DNA of 64,000 bases from Arenimonas malthae CC-JY-1 (GTDB lineage: Bacteria; Pseudomonadota; Gammaproteobacteria; Xanthomonadales; Xanthomonadaceae): assembly GCF_000747075.1 (NCBI RefSeq), contig NZ_AVCH01000161.1, positions 1 through 64,000 on the forward strand. Reading direction: 5' to 3'. Position numbers and translations under genes: made by a program. Below the pieces are notes generated by a model, which saw only the letters and a program-made list of their open reading frames with translations, did no database searches and had not been told where the DNA came from. The stretch's first letter is position 1; every line of letters begins with the position of its first letter. Below are positions 52,595 to 61,326 of this stretch, in pieces.

Positions 52595-54175
52595 TCAATG
52601 CGTGTCTTCTGAATGCGGCGCCAGCCGCAGGTGGTGGAAATCGAAGCTGAAGTCGGTCAGCGAGGACACGGCTTCCATCCGCAGCTCGCGCACCTTGCCG
52701 TCGGGCGTGAGGTCGAAGCTGGCGAAGGCGTCGGCGTTGAGCGCGCGGTCGTGCCAGCGCACCAGGAAGGTGTCGTGCTGCCAGTGCTCGAGCGTGCCCA
52801 CGAGCGCCGCCGTCTTCGCGAAGCGCATCACCAGCGCCTTGCCCTCCAGCGCCACGGTGACGTCGCCGTACCACGGGTCAACGTAGGTCGCGGCGTAGTC
52901 CGCCAGCGGCAGCGAAGGCTGGCTGCGCTTGGCGCGCGCGGCCTGGTGCGCCGTCCATTTTTCATCGGCGCCCGAGCGGGCCTTGGCCACGGCCGCGGCG
53001 TAGGCCGCCACCCAGTCGGTGTCCGGCGCCTGCAGGTAATGGTCGAGCGCCTCCATGGTGACGGCGTTGAAGGCGGCGCCGACTTCCTGGTTGGTGAGCA
53101 CCACGATGCCCAGGTCCAGCTGCGGCACCAGCGTGACGCGCGACACCATGCCGGGCCAGCCACCGGTGTGCCACACCAGCTTCCTGCCGCGGTATTCGCT
53201 CACCGACCAGCCTTCGCCGTAACCGGCGAATTGCGGCAGCGCCGGGGCCAGCGCCGGCACGGCGGGTTCGGCGGGAATGCGGATGGGCGTCACCAGTTCC
53301 CACATGGCGCGGTGGCGTTCGGCGCTGAACAGGCGGCGCTCCTTGCCGGCTTCGTCCTTGCCCAGCACGCCGCCGTCCAGCTGCACGCGCATCCACTTGG
53401 CCAGGTCGTTGACGCTGGCGTAGATGCCGCCCGCGGCCTGGTTGTTGCTCCAGGTCATCGGCGGCACCGTCACCAGCGGGCCGCGGAAGCCGGGCTGGGC
53501 GTGGCCGACCGCGGCATTGGCGCCGGCGGGCAGGTGGTCGCTGTTGACCACGGTGTCGCGCATGCCCACGGGCGCGAAGATGCGTTCGCGCAGGAAATCG
53601 CCGTAGGCCTGGCCCGAGACCTCCTCGATCACCAGCTGCGCCACGGCGTAGAGCACGTTGTCGTAGGCGTACTCGGCGCGGAAACTGGTGGCCAGCGGCA
53701 CGTGCCGCAGGCGCTGCACGATTTCGCGGGTGGAGTACTGCGTGGTGGGCCAGAACAGCAGGTCGCCGGCGCCCAGGGCCAGGCCGCTGCGGTGGCTGAG
53801 CAGGTCGCGCAGGCGCATTTCGCGCGTCACGAACGGGTCGCTCATCTGGAACCAGGGCAGGTGGTCGATGACGCGGTCGTCGAGCGAGAGCTTGCCTTCG
53901 TCGGCCAGGATCGACAGCGCCGCCGAGGTGAAGGCCTTGGTCTGCGAGGCGATGGCGAAGCGCGTGTCGGCGTCCACCGGCGCCGGCTGGCCCTGTTCGC
54001 GCACGCCGAAGCCTTGTGCGTAAACCAGCTCGCCGTCCTTGACGATGCCGATGGCGATGCCCGGCACCTCGAAGGTCCTGCGCGTGGCCTCCGCCACCGG
54101 CGCCAGGTCGGGGGCGGTGGCGAAGGCCGGCAGCGCGGCCAGCAGCAGGGGCAGGGCGAGGGCGGGGGTGCGCAA
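52595..54175 (-). CDS. Exported serine hydrolase, class C beta-lactamase family
   Basis: The 526-residue protein has a signal peptide (about 1-20) and the penicillin-binding fold motifs: Ser77-x-x-Lys80 (ASQTK), Tyr171-x-Asn173 (YDN) and His336-Thr-Gly338 in place of KTG. HTG is typical of esterase or peptidase members rather than potent beta-lactamases. A C-terminal DUF3471-like beta domain (about 420-526) follows. It probably hydrolyses peptides or esters in the periplasm. The toxin remnant ends 18 bases downstream of its stop. Confidence 0.9.
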   Translation of the reverse strand: MRTPALALPLLLAALPAFATAPDLAPVAEATRRTFEVPGIAIGIVKDGELVYAQGFGVREQGQPAPVDADTRFAIASQTKAFTSAALSILADEGKLSLDDRVIDHLPWFQMSDPFVTREMRLRDLLSHRSGLALGAGDLLFWPTTQYSTREIVQRLRHVPLATSFRAEYAYDNVLYAVAQLVIEEVSGQAYGDFLRERIFAPVGMRDTVVNSDHLPAGANAAVGHAQPGFRGPLVTVPPMTWSNNQAAGGIYASVNDLAKWMRVQLDGGVLGKDEAGKERRLFSAERHRAMWELVTPIRIPAEPAVPALAPALPQFAGYGEGWSVSEYRGRKLVWHTGGWPGMVSRVTLVPQLDLGIVVLTNQEVGAAFNAVTMEALDHYLQAPDTDWVAAYAAAVAKARSGADEKWTAHQAARAKRSQPSLPLADYAATYVDPWYGDVTVALEGKALVMRFAKTAALVGTLEHWQHDTFLVRWHDRALNADAFASFDLTPDGKVRELRMEAVSSLTDFSFDFHHLRLAPHSEDTH

Positions 54176-54231
54176 GGAGCGGCTCCGGTGAAAAGGTCCG
54201 CCCGATTATGCCCAAGCCCCGCCCGCGGGTT

Positions 54232-54939
54232 TCAGTCCAGCGGCGGCAGGTCGAACACCAGCACCTCGGCGTCGCGGCCGGCACGCAGGGTGATGCGGGG
54301 TTCGTCGCGCAGCTTGAGCGCGTCGCCCGCGCCCAGCGGCTGGCCGTTCACTTCCACCGCGCCGCGCACCACGTGCACGTAGCCCAGGCGGCCCGGGGCC
54401 AGCGCCAGTTCGGCGCTTTCCCCGCCGTCGAAGAGGCCGGCGTACATCCGCGCGTCCTGGTGGATGTCCACCGAACCCTCGGCGCCGTCGGGGCTGACCA
54501 CCAGGCGCAGGCGGCCGCGCTTTTCGGCGTCGGTGAAGGTCTTCTGGGCGTAGCCGGGCTTCACGCCCAGGAACTTCGGGATGATCCAGATCTGCAGGAA
54601 GTGCGTGGTGCCGGTGGCGCTGTAGTTGAACTCCGAGTGCGTCACGCCGGTGCCGGCGCTCATGCGCTGCACTTCGCCGGGCACGATGCTGGCGGCGTTG
54701 CCCATCGAGTCCTTGTGGCCCAGCGCGCCGTCGATGACGTAGCTGATGATCTCCATGTCGCGGTGGCCGTGCGTGCCGAAGCCCTGGCCGGCGGCCACGC
54801 GGTCTTCGTTGATCACGCGCAGCGGGCCCCAGTGCACGTGCGCCGGGTCGTGGTAGTCGGCGAACGAGAAGCTGTGCCAGGAATCGAGCCAGCCGTGGTT
54901 GGCGTGGCCGCGCTCGGCGGCGGGGCGCAGGGCGATCAC
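54232..54939 (-). CDS. Pirin family protein, YhhW-like (third copy)
   Basis: The 235-residue pirin belongs to the shorter YhhW type that cleaves quercetin in vitro in E. coli. Metal ligands are His57 and His59 (GFGTHGHRDME), His101 and Glu103 (GVTHSEFN). The N-terminal HGWLDSWHSFSFADYHDP is the family hallmark. Its ATG overlaps the doxX stop by four bases, so it is probably co-translated with DoxX, a pairing that suggests a shared oxidative or thiol-stress role; this last point is inference. Confidence 0.93.
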   Translation of the reverse strand: MIALRPAAERGHANHGWLDSWHSFSFADYHDPAHVHWGPLRVINEDRVAAGQGFGTHGHRDMEIISYVIDGALGHKDSMGNAASIVPGEVQRMSAGTGVTHSEFNYSATGTTHFLQIWIIPKFLGVKPGYAQKTFTDAEKRGRLRLVVSPDGAEGSVDIHQDARMYAGLFDGGESAELALAPGRLGYVHVVRGAVEVNGQPLGAGDALKLRDEPRITLRAGRDAEVLVFDLPPLD

Positions 54940-55346
54940 CGGGCACCCGCCTTCGCCGCGGCGCGGCGGGAGGCGAGCAGCGCATCCAGGCTCAGGCGGC
55001 CGGCGTCGTTCGCCGCCAGCACCAGGAAACCACCGGCCATGGCCAGGTTCTTGGTGAAGTGGATGAACTGGTTCTGGTCGCCCAGGTCGAAGTGGAAGAG
55101 CACGGCGCTGGCGACCGAAAACGCGGCCAGGCCCAGCGCGGCCCAGCGCGTCAGCAGGCCGGTGGCGATGGCCAGGCCGCCGCCGATTTCGGCCGCGATG
55201 ACCAGCGGCAGCAGCGCGCCGGGCACGCCCATGGCTTCCATGTAGCCCTGGGTGCCGGCGTAACCGGCGCCGAGCTTGGCGAAACCGGACAGGATGAAGA
55301 TGAGCGACAGGCCGAGGCGGCCGAGCAGGGTGGTGGCGTCTTTCAT
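54936..55346 (-). CDS. DoxX family membrane protein
   Basis: The 136-residue protein has four predicted membrane helices and the DoxX signature RLGLSLIFILSGFAKL at the N-terminus, with EIGGGLAIATGLLTRWAALGLAAF in the middle. DoxX-like proteins are quinone-linked or act in membrane oxidoreductase complexes in thiosulfate oxidation and redox stress. Its stop overlaps the pirin start (ATGA). A 32-residue DoxX-like fragment is encoded just upstream. Confidence 0.92.
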   Translation of the reverse strand: MKDATTLLGRLGLSLIFILSGFAKLGAGYAGTQGYMEAMGVPGALLPLVIAAEIGGGLAIATGLLTRWAALGLAAFSVASAVLFHFDLGDQNQFIHFTKNLAMAGGFLVLAANDAGRLSLDALLASRRAAAKAGAR

Positions 55347-55366
55347 GGCGGGGTTCCTTGGCAGGT

Positions 55367-55465
55367 TCAGTGGGCGTGGCCGGCGTCCCGCCGCATGGCG
55401 AGGCCGGAGATCACGAACAGGAGCGCCAGGCCCAGGCGGGCGAGCAGGAGGTAGGTCTGGTTCAT
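55367..55465 (-). pseudogene. 32-residue DoxX-like N-terminal fragment
   Basis: An ATG at 55465 opens a short frame, MNQTYLLLARLGLALLFVIS and on to GLAMRRDAGHAH, whose first 23 residues closely resemble the first helix of the adjacent DoxX protein (LLGRLGLSLIFILSGFAK). The similarity stops where DoxX continues. It is either a truncated duplicate of doxX or a short single-span peptide; the shared promoter upstream would express it. Confidence 0.5.
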
Positions 55466-55504
55466 TGCGGGGTCCCGGGTGGCGTTCGGTTCGTCTCGGG
55501 GCAC

Positions 55505-55533
55505 AGTATTGGGCGCAATCACAAACGCATCAA
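55505..55533 (-). promoter_or_regulatory. Candidate promoter for the doxX-pirin operon
   Basis: Read on the minus strand, TTGATG (55533-55528) and AATACT (55510-55505) are separated by 17 bases. The surrounding stretch (about 55500-55575) is AT-rich compared with the genome. Transcription would run into the DoxX fragment, doxX and the YhhW-like pirin. Confidence 0.5.
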
Positions 55534-55575
55534 TACGGCAAAAATACAAGCTATCGTTGCATTAGTGGCAACAAT

Positions 55576-55593
55576 CGGGGCCGTCTGGCCCCG
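55576..55593 (-). terminator. Hairpin after the dienelactone hydrolase gene
   Basis: CGGGGCC and GGCCCCG form a seven-base stem with a four-base loop ten bases downstream of the dienelactone hydrolase stop. On the minus strand it is followed by ATTGTTG, a weak U-rich tail. Confidence 0.45.
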
Positions 55594-55602
55594 CCGTTGG
55601 CC

Positions 55603-56505
55603 TCAGGCGCCCCGGAGCGTGCGCGCGAACAGGGCCAGCGTGGCGGCCCAGGCCTGCTTCGCGGCGGCTTCGTCGTACCGCGGGGTGGTGTCGTTGTGGA
55701 AGCCGTGCACGGTGCCGGCGGGCTGGAGCAGTTCGTAGGACTTGCCCGCCGATTCCAGCGCGGCCTCGTAAGCGGGCCAGGTGGCGTTGACGCGTTCGTC
55801 GTCGGCCGCCAGCACCACCAGCAGTTCGGCCTGGATCGCGGGTACGTCGGCGGCGGCCGGCGCGGTGCCGTAGAAAGGCGCCGCGGCTTTCAGGTCGGGC
55901 AATTGCGTGGCGAGGAAATTGGCGATCGCGCCGCCGTAGCAGAAACCCACCGTGCCCAGCCGGCCATTCGAGCGCGGGTGCGCCTGCAGCCAGCGCGCGG
56001 CGGCCAGCAGGTCCTGGCGCGTCAGCGACTGGTCGAGTTCCTGGAACTTCGCGCGCGCGGCGTCTTCGTCGCCGGGGTAGCCGCCGAGCGGGAACAGCGC
56101 GTCGGGCGCGAAGGCCAGGTAGCCCTCCAGCGCCAGCCGGCGGGTGACGTCTTCGATGTGCGGGTTCAGGCCGCGGTTCTCGTGCACCACCAGCACCGCC
56201 GGCAGCGCGCCTTCCACGCTGGCCGGCATCGCCAGGTAACCACGCCCTTCGAAATAGCCGTCCGGCGAATCGAAGCGCGGGTAGCTGGTGGCCAGTCGCG
56301 GGTCGTCGGGCGGTACCTGCTGCGCCTGGGCGAACTTCGGCGCCAGCGCCGCCAGCAGGCCGGCCGCGCCGCTGCTGCCGACCGCGAACGCCGCCGCGCC
56401 CTTGAGGAAACCGCGCCGGTCGATCTGCCCGTGCACGTACTGGTCGAACAGGCGCAGTACTTCGGGATCGAAATCGCGGATGGTCTTGCGCGGGGTGTCG
56501 GACAT
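55603..56505 (-). CDS. Tat-exported dienelactone hydrolase family protein
   Basis: The 300-residue protein carries a twin-arginine signal (Arg30-Arg31 in DRRGFLKGAAAF) and an alpha/beta-hydrolase domain with Cys189 as nucleophile in GFCYGGA, Asp235 or Asp236 in AADDERV, and His267 in VHGFH, the dienelactone hydrolase triad. Family members hydrolyse lactones or esters; export by Tat suggests a folded periplasmic enzyme. The physiological substrate is unknown. The ArsR-type regulator gene lies 65 bases upstream on the same strand. Confidence 0.9.
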   Translation of the reverse strand: MSDTPRKTIRDFDPEVLRLFDQYVHGQIDRRGFLKGAAAFAVGSSGAAGLLAALAPKFAQAQQVPPDDPRLATSYPRFDSPDGYFEGRGYLAMPASVEGALPAVLVVHENRGLNPHIEDVTRRLALEGYLAFAPDALFPLGGYPGDEDAARAKFQELDQSLTRQDLLAAARWLQAHPRSNGRLGTVGFCYGGAIANFLATQLPDLKAAAPFYGTAPAAADVPAIQAELLVVLAADDERVNATWPAYEAALESAGKSYELLQPAGTVHGFHNDTTPRYDEAAAKQAWAATLALFARTLRGA

Positions 56506-56570
56506 GGCGGCCTGGGCGGGCGGGGGTGCGGCAGGATCATCGCAGCCTGGCGGGCCGCCGGCGTGAAATT

Positions 56571-57188
56571 TCAGTCGCCGGCCGGCCCGCGGCGCGCGGG
56601 CTGGCCCGGCTTGGGCGCCAGTACGAAGGACAGGCTGAAGAGCTGGTCCTGGCCGGGCTGGCGCGGCCCCTGCAGCAGTTCCAGCAGGCGGCCGAGCAGG
56701 GCGTTGGCTTCGCGCAGGCCGTCTTCGTCCAGCCAGCCGCGGCTGCGGCCGGCCCAGAGTTCGCGGGCCTCGCCTTCGGTGCGCACCTTCGGGTTGGCGA
56801 GCGCGGCGCGGAAGTCGCGCCCGGCCGCCTGCAGCAGCTTCGCCACCACCTGCTGCACGGCCTCGCTGCTTTCCGCGCGCTTGCCGTAGACCAGGCGCAG
56901 TGCCGTGCCGCGGCGCGCGCCGATGCGGTAGCGGCGCGGCTCGCCGGCCTTGTCCCGGCGCTGCAGCAGCCCGGCGTCGGCCAGCCGTTCGAAGTGGTAG
57001 TACAGCCCGTCCGCGGGGCGGCCCAGTTCCCGGGCGACGGCGGCCACGTCGGCCTCGCCGCCCAGCGCGACCAGGGTGTCGACGATGTCCTGGCGCACCG
57101 GGCTGGCCAGCAGGGCGATGCCGGCCGGGTCGGACACGTCCTGGAAGCGCGCGGGACGGGGCGGGGTGGGCGTGCGCGACCGTGCCAT
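56571..57188 (-). CDS. ArsR-type winged-helix transcriptional regulator
   Basis: The 205-residue protein has an ArsR-like helix-turn-helix near the N-terminus: ASPVRQDIVDTLVALGGEADVAAVARELGRPADGLYYHFERLADAGLL (about 28-76), followed by RRDKAGEPRRYRIG as wing. It lacks the metal-binding ELCVCDL-type motif of metal sensors. The long helical C-terminal half is unlike classical ArsR and may sense another ligand. It is divergent from the double-retropepsin lipoprotein, with a dyad in the 95-base gap. Confidence 0.85.
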   Translation of the reverse strand: MARSRTPTPPRPARFQDVSDPAGIALLASPVRQDIVDTLVALGGEADVAAVARELGRPADGLYYHFERLADAGLLQRRDKAGEPRRYRIGARRGTALRLVYGKRAESSEAVQQVVAKLLQAAGRDFRAALANPKVRTEGEARELWAGRSRGWLDEDGLREANALLGRLLELLQGPRQPGQDQLFSLSFVLAPKPGQPARRGPAGD

Positions 57189-57204
57189 CAGTTGGCTTGC
57201 CTGT

Positions 57205-57230
57205 GTTGAAAAACAGGTTCAAATTTCAAC
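57205..57230. promoter_or_regulatory. Nested inverted repeat, predicted ArsR-type operator
   Basis: GTTGAAA and TTTCAAC (spacer 12 bases) enclose a second dyad, TTGAA-N7-TTCAA at 57206-57222. The stretch is AT-rich in a GC-rich setting and lies between the regulator start (57188) and the lipoprotein start (57284). It is a good candidate for autoregulation and control of the divergent gene. Confidence 0.5.
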
Positions 57231-57283
57231 GCACATTCCCCGGCCACGCAAGTGCCGCGCACTTGCCTCCCTTCGAGGTCACC

Positions 57284-58273
57284 ATGGACAAGTCCTTTTT
57301 CCCGCTGCATCGCCTGGGCCTGGCCCTGGCGCTTTCCCTGGGCCTGGCGTCCTGCAGCCAGATCGAACTGGGGCGGATCTATTTCGCCAACCACGGCACC
57401 GAGGCGCGGCTGGATTCGCCGCTGCCGGCGCGCCTGCCGTTCCGCGAGCACAAGGGCTGGATCGTGGTGCAGGCCAGCATCAACGGCTCGCCGCCGATGG
57501 ATTTCGTGGTCGACACCGGCGCCTCGATGCTGACCCTGCTCACCGGCCCGAAGACCGAGGCGCTCAAGCTCGACATGAGCGGCCTGCGCCGGATCGCCGG
57601 CGAAGGCGTGGCCACGGTCACCGCCGCCGTGCAGCCCGGGCTGGACATCGATTTCGGCCCCGTCGCGCTGCTCGACCAGACCGTGCTGGCGATCCCGCTC
57701 GACCGCGTGCTCTGCGACAAGGGCATCGAAGCGCCGCCGTTCAGCGGCGTCATCGGCCACGAGCTTTTCAGCCGCTATGTGGTGGAAATCGACCACGCCC
57801 GCGGCGAAGTCGTGCTGCACGACCCCGAGACCTACGACTACCGCGGCGATGGCCTGGTGGTGCCGGCCGACATCAGCGGCCGCCAGCCCTTCGTGCAGGC
57901 GCAGCTGCAGGGTCCCGACGGCGCCCGTTACGAAGCGCGGCTGCACGTGGACAGCGGCGCCGGCATCGACCTGAGCCTGTTCCCGCAGGCGCACGAGGCC
58001 ATCAAGGTGCCGGCCGGCGGCAAGGAAACGACGGCCTGTTTCGTGGGCGGCCTGGCGCGCTACCAGAGCGGCACCTCGGTGCAGCTGGCCCTGGCCGGCG
58101 CGCCGGCGGTGGAGACGCCGGCGAGTTATTCGATCGGCGACGAGGTCATCGACACCGGCCAGCACGGCCGCCTGGGTGCGCGCTTCCTGAGCCGCTACGA
58201 CGTGGTCTACGACTACAGCCGCGGACGCATCATCCTCGAGCCGCGCAGCGCGCCGCCGGCCGCGGCGCCCTGA
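57284..58273 (+). CDS. Lipoprotein with two retropepsin-like aspartic protease domains
   Basis: The 329-residue protein has a lipobox LASC (Cys24), then two retropepsin-like halves: Asp77-Thr-Gly in FVVDTGAS and Asp223-Ser-Gly in LHVDSGAG. Retropepsins act as dimers of one DTG each; two in tandem could form a single intramolecular active site, as in pepsin-like enzymes. It would be anchored in the periplasm facing its membrane. The ATG at 57284 follows GAGG. The gene is divergent from the ArsR-type regulator and its stop is three bases from the convergent deacetylase gene. Substrate is unknown. Confidence 0.82.
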   Translation: MDKSFFPLHRLGLALALSLGLASCSQIELGRIYFANHGTEARLDSPLPARLPFREHKGWIVVQASINGSPPMDFVVDTGASMLTLLTGPKTEALKLDMSGLRRIAGEGVATVTAAVQPGLDIDFGPVALLDQTVLAIPLDRVLCDKGIEAPPFSGVIGHELFSRYVVEIDHARGEVVLHDPETYDYRGDGLVVPADISGRQPFVQAQLQGPDGARYEARLHVDSGAGIDLSLFPQAHEAIKVPAGGKETTACFVGGLARYQSGTSVQLALAGAPAVETPASYSIGDEVIDTGQHGRLGARFLSRYDVVYDYSRGRIILEPRSAPPAAAP

Positions 58274-58276
58274 GGG

Positions 58277-59239
58277 CTATTCGGATTCCACGCCGGCCAG
58301 GTCGAGCACCCAGCGCGGCGTTTCCGGTTCGCCGTCGTAGAACGCGCGCGGCTTCTTCTCCGCCATGGCCCAGCGGTGCAGCCAGCTCGGGCCCCAGCGG
58401 CCGGTGTAGGCGTCGTCGCGGGCGTAGGCCGGGTCGGCCATGGCTTCGGCGAGGGAAACGCGCCGGTAGCCGCGCTCGTCCAGCCCCGCCATCAGCGCGG
58501 TCCAGGTGGCGGCGTTGAGTTCGTTGGCGTGCAGCAGCCAGGTCTGCGGCAGCGCGTAGCCGAGCAGGGCGAGGGAGAACCGCTCGTAGTAGTCCACCTT
58601 CGCCATCATGTAGGGCACGTAGCCGGTGCGCAGGCGGGCGAGGGTGGCCTCGTCGGCGCCGTCGTCGAGCACGTTGCGGTAGGCGCGTGCCCAGATCCAG
58701 TCGCTGTGGTCCACCGTGACGGGGGCGATGCGGTAGCCGTGCTCCGCCAGGAAGGCCGCCAGCGCCGCCTTGTCGGCGGCCGAGGTGCCGGCGCGCAGGT
58801 AGGGGTGGCGGAACCACTGCGGATGCTGGCCGCGTTCGGCCAGCAGCGGGCGCAGCACCTGTTCGCCGGCCAGGATGTTGGCCTGGTAGGCCGGCAGCCC
58901 CACGGCGTGCAGGTCCACGTGGCCGCGGGTGTGGTTGCCCAGCTCGGTGCCGGCGTCGAGCCAGTCGCGCAGCATGGCGGTGCGTTCCGCGCGCGAGGCC
59001 GGGTCGGCGCCGAGCTTGCCTTCGTTGACGAAGCCGATCACCGGGTCGCCGCCGGCGCGGATCGCCGCCATCAGGCGGGCGTGGTGCGCGCGCATGGCGG
59101 CGTCGAGCGGCCGGCCGGCGCCGTCGCCCAGGCTGGCCCAGGGCAGGTCGTCGACGGTGATGGCGATGCGGCGGTCGGGGCCGGCCGCGGCGGCCAGGCC
59201 GGCGGCGAGCAGCATCACCAGGGCGGAAAACAGGCGCAT
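58277..59239 (-). CDS. Exported polysaccharide deacetylase (NodB) family protein
   Basis: The 320-residue protein has a signal peptide (about 1-19) and the NodB metal-site motifs TVDDLP (Asp30, Asp31) and GNHTRGHVDLH (His103, His107), followed by WFRHPYLRAG. It probably deacetylates a cell-envelope sugar polymer in the periplasm. It is convergent with the aspartic-protease-like gene and divergent from the Yip1 gene across a 142-base gap in which I see no convincing promoter. Confidence 0.9.
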   Translation of the reverse strand: MRLFSALVMLLAAGLAAAAGPDRRIAITVDDLPWASLGDGAGRPLDAAMRAHHARLMAAIRAGGDPVIGFVNEGKLGADPASRAERTAMLRDWLDAGTELGNHTRGHVDLHAVGLPAYQANILAGEQVLRPLLAERGQHPQWFRHPYLRAGTSAADKAALAAFLAEHGYRIAPVTVDHSDWIWARAYRNVLDDGADEATLARLRTGYVPYMMAKVDYYERFSLALLGYALPQTWLLHANELNAATWTALMAGLDERGYRRVSLAEAMADPAYARDDAYTGRWGPSWLHRWAMAEKKPRAFYDGEPETPRWVLDLAGVESE

Positions 59240-59381
59240 CGGCGGTCCGGCGAAAGGGGAGGGAGGATCATTGTCACATCTGGCGCCTTACTTCCGTCCA
59301 TGGTTCACAAGGGCCGCGTGCCCTATCCTGCGCAGGGCGATTCAAGGGGAGTCGCGCCGCGCCAACGCCAAGGAGCCTTGC

Positions 59382-60068
59382 ATGTCCCACCTGATCAACA
59401 TCTTCCTCGAGCCGGCCAAGGTGTTCGCCGACCTCAAGGAGAAGCCGAGCTTCTGGCTGCCGCTGCTGCTGGTGGCGCTGCTGGGCGCCGCGTCCACCAC
59501 CGCCTATTTCCTCACCGTGGACCCGGACTGGTTCGCCGACCACCAGGTGGCGCAGATGCAGGCCCAGCGCGACATGAGCGCCGCCGAAATCGAGCAGGCG
59601 AAGCAGTTCATGCCGGGCGCGCGCGCCTCGGCCTACTTCGGCGGGCCGATGGTGCTGCTGTTCGTGGGCATCATGTTCTCGGTGATGGCGCTGTACTTCC
59701 TGCTGGCCGGCAAGGTCACGGGCAACCAGGTGGGCTTCCGCCGCGGCCTGTCGCTGACGGCCTGGTCGAGCATGCCCATGGTGCTGGGCAACCTGGTGGT
59801 GCTGGGCGCCATCTTCACCAGCTCCAACCAGGTGTCGTTCGAAAGCCTGCAGCTGCTCAACGTCGACCCGCTGCTGGTGCAGCTGCCGCTCGACCACGAC
59901 TGGCTGATGCTGGCCCGCAGCTTCAGCCTGCTCAATTTCTGGGTCTGGTTCCTGGCCGCGCTGGGCTGGAAGACCTGGTTCCGCACCGGCTGGGGCCAGG
60001 CGGTCACCGTCGCCGTGCTGCCCTCGCTGGTCATCTACGGCGTGATGGCGCTGTTCGCCGCGCTCTGA
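59382..60068 (+). CDS. Yip1/YIP1-domain membrane protein
   Basis: The 228-residue protein has about five hydrophobic spans and the N-terminal INIFLEPAKVFADLKEKPSFWLPLLLVALLG that marks the bacterial Yip1 (DUF1282-like) group. The function is unknown. A GGAG precedes the ATG at 59382. The three-gene exporter set follows 25 bases downstream, so the protein may belong to that envelope-export operon. Confidence 0.85.
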   Translation: MSHLINIFLEPAKVFADLKEKPSFWLPLLLVALLGAASTTAYFLTVDPDWFADHQVAQMQAQRDMSAAEIEQAKQFMPGARASAYFGGPMVLLFVGIMFSVMALYFLLAGKVTGNQVGFRRGLSLTAWSSMPMVLGNLVVLGAIFTSSNQVSFESLQLLNVDPLLVQLPLDHDWLMLARSFSLLNFWVWFLAALGWKTWFRTGWGQAVTVAVLPSLVIYGVMALFAAL

Positions 60069-60093
60069 GCCACGCCCCACAACGGAAGTGCCG

Positions 60094-61326
60094 ATGAAGA
60101 TCAACAAGAAATGGGTGGCCGCGGCCATCCTCGTGGCGGTCGTGGCCGTGCCCCTGCTCATCAAGGCCGGGCGCGGTGAATCGCGCACCGAAGTCGAGGT
60201 GGTGGTGGCGGCCGAGCAGGAAATCCGGCCCACCATCCTCGCCTCCGGCGTGCTGGCCTACCTGACCGAGGTGAACCTGACCTCGGAAGTGGTGGCCAAG
60301 GTGCGCGAGATCCTGGTGGCCGAGGGCGACACCGTGGAGAAGGGCCAGCTGCTGCTGCGCCTGGACCCGGAAACCTACCGCAACGCCATCGACCGCGAAC
60401 AGGCCAGCCGCCGCCAGAGCCTGATCAGCATCGAGCGCCAGCGCCTGGCCCTGGCCCTGGCCGAGACCCGGCTCACCCGCGGCGAATCGCTGCTGGCGCG
60501 CAGGATGATCGGCCAGAGCGACTACGACGACCTGCGCAACGCCCGCGACCTGGCCAAGGTCGAGCTGCAGAGCAGCGAGGAAGCCCTGCGCCGCGCCGAC
60601 GCCATCCTGGAGGAGGCGCGCGAGCAGCTGGCCAAGACCGACATCCTCTCGCCCATCGCCGGCACCATCGTCGACCTGCCGATCAAGGTGGGCGAAACGG
60701 CCATCCCGTCCACCAATGCCCTGGCCGGCGCCAGCCTGATGAAGATCGCCGACACCTCGGCCATCCAGGCCGAGCTGAAGGTGGACGAGGCCGACATCGC
60801 CCGCATCAGCCTGGGCCAGGCCGCCGACGTTTACGCCGCCGCGTTCCAGGACACCGCGCTCAAGGGCAAGGTGGCCAAGATCGCGCTGGCGCCGACGCTG
60901 GAAGCGCAGGGCCGCGCCTACGAGGTGACCGTGTTGCTCGAGGTGCCGGAAGGCGTGGCGCTGCGTTCGGGCATGAGCGCCCGCGCCGACATCTTCCTGG
61001 GCGACGGCGGCAAGTCGCTGGCGGTGCCGGTGGAAGCCGTGGCCACCGAGGAAACGGAAGACAAGCAGGTCAAGCGCCACGTGTGGGTGGACCGCGACGG
61101 CACCGCCCGCAAGGTCGAAGTGGAAGTGGGCCTGTCGGACGACCGCTGGGAGGCCATCGCCAAGGGCCTGCAGGCCGGCGACCGCGTGATCACCGGCCCG
61201 GCCAAGGTGGTGCGCGGCCTGCGCGACGGCGACCGCGTCGAAGGCAAGCTGCGCGACGAAGGCGGCAAGGACAAGGACGGCGAGGGCGACGAGGCCGCCG
61301 AAGACGGCGAGGACGACGCCGGATGA
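60094..61326 (+). CDS. Efflux adaptor subunit of a MacAB-like ABC exporter
   Basis: The 410-residue HlyD/MacA-type membrane-fusion protein has an N-terminal anchor (about 8-24), lipoyl halves ([23 protein letters not shown] and [20 protein letters not shown]), a coiled-coil hairpin of about 100 residues and a beta-barrel. The C-terminus is a long acidic/Lys tail. I chose the ATG at 60094 with a GGAA site upstream over the GTG at 60088. It ends overlapping the ATPase start (ATGA). Confidence 0.92.
   Translation: MKINKKWVAAAILVAVVAVPLLIKAGRGESRTEVEVVVAAEQEIRPTILASGVLAYLTEVNLTSEVVAKVREILVAEGDTVEKGQLLLRLDPETYRNAIDREQASRRQSLISIERQRLALALAETRLTRGESLLARRMIGQSDYDDLRNARDLAKVELQSSEEALRRADAILEEAREQLAKTDILSPIAGTIVDLPIKVGETAIPSTNALAGASLMKIADTSAIQAELKVDEADIARISLGQAADVYAAAFQDTALKGKVAKIALAPTLEAQGRAYEVTVLLEVPEGVALRSGMSARADIFLGDGGKSLAVPVEAVATEETEDKQVKRHVWVDRDGTARKVEVEVGLSDDRWEAIAKGLQAGDRVITGPAKVVRGLRDGDRVEGKLRDEGGKDKDGEGDEAAEDGEDDAG

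Noticed and set aside
60088-60090. GTG at 60088 as the start of the efflux adaptor
   Set aside because: The GGAA site upstream is too close to it, and the ATG at 60094 gives a normal MKINKKW membrane-anchor start.
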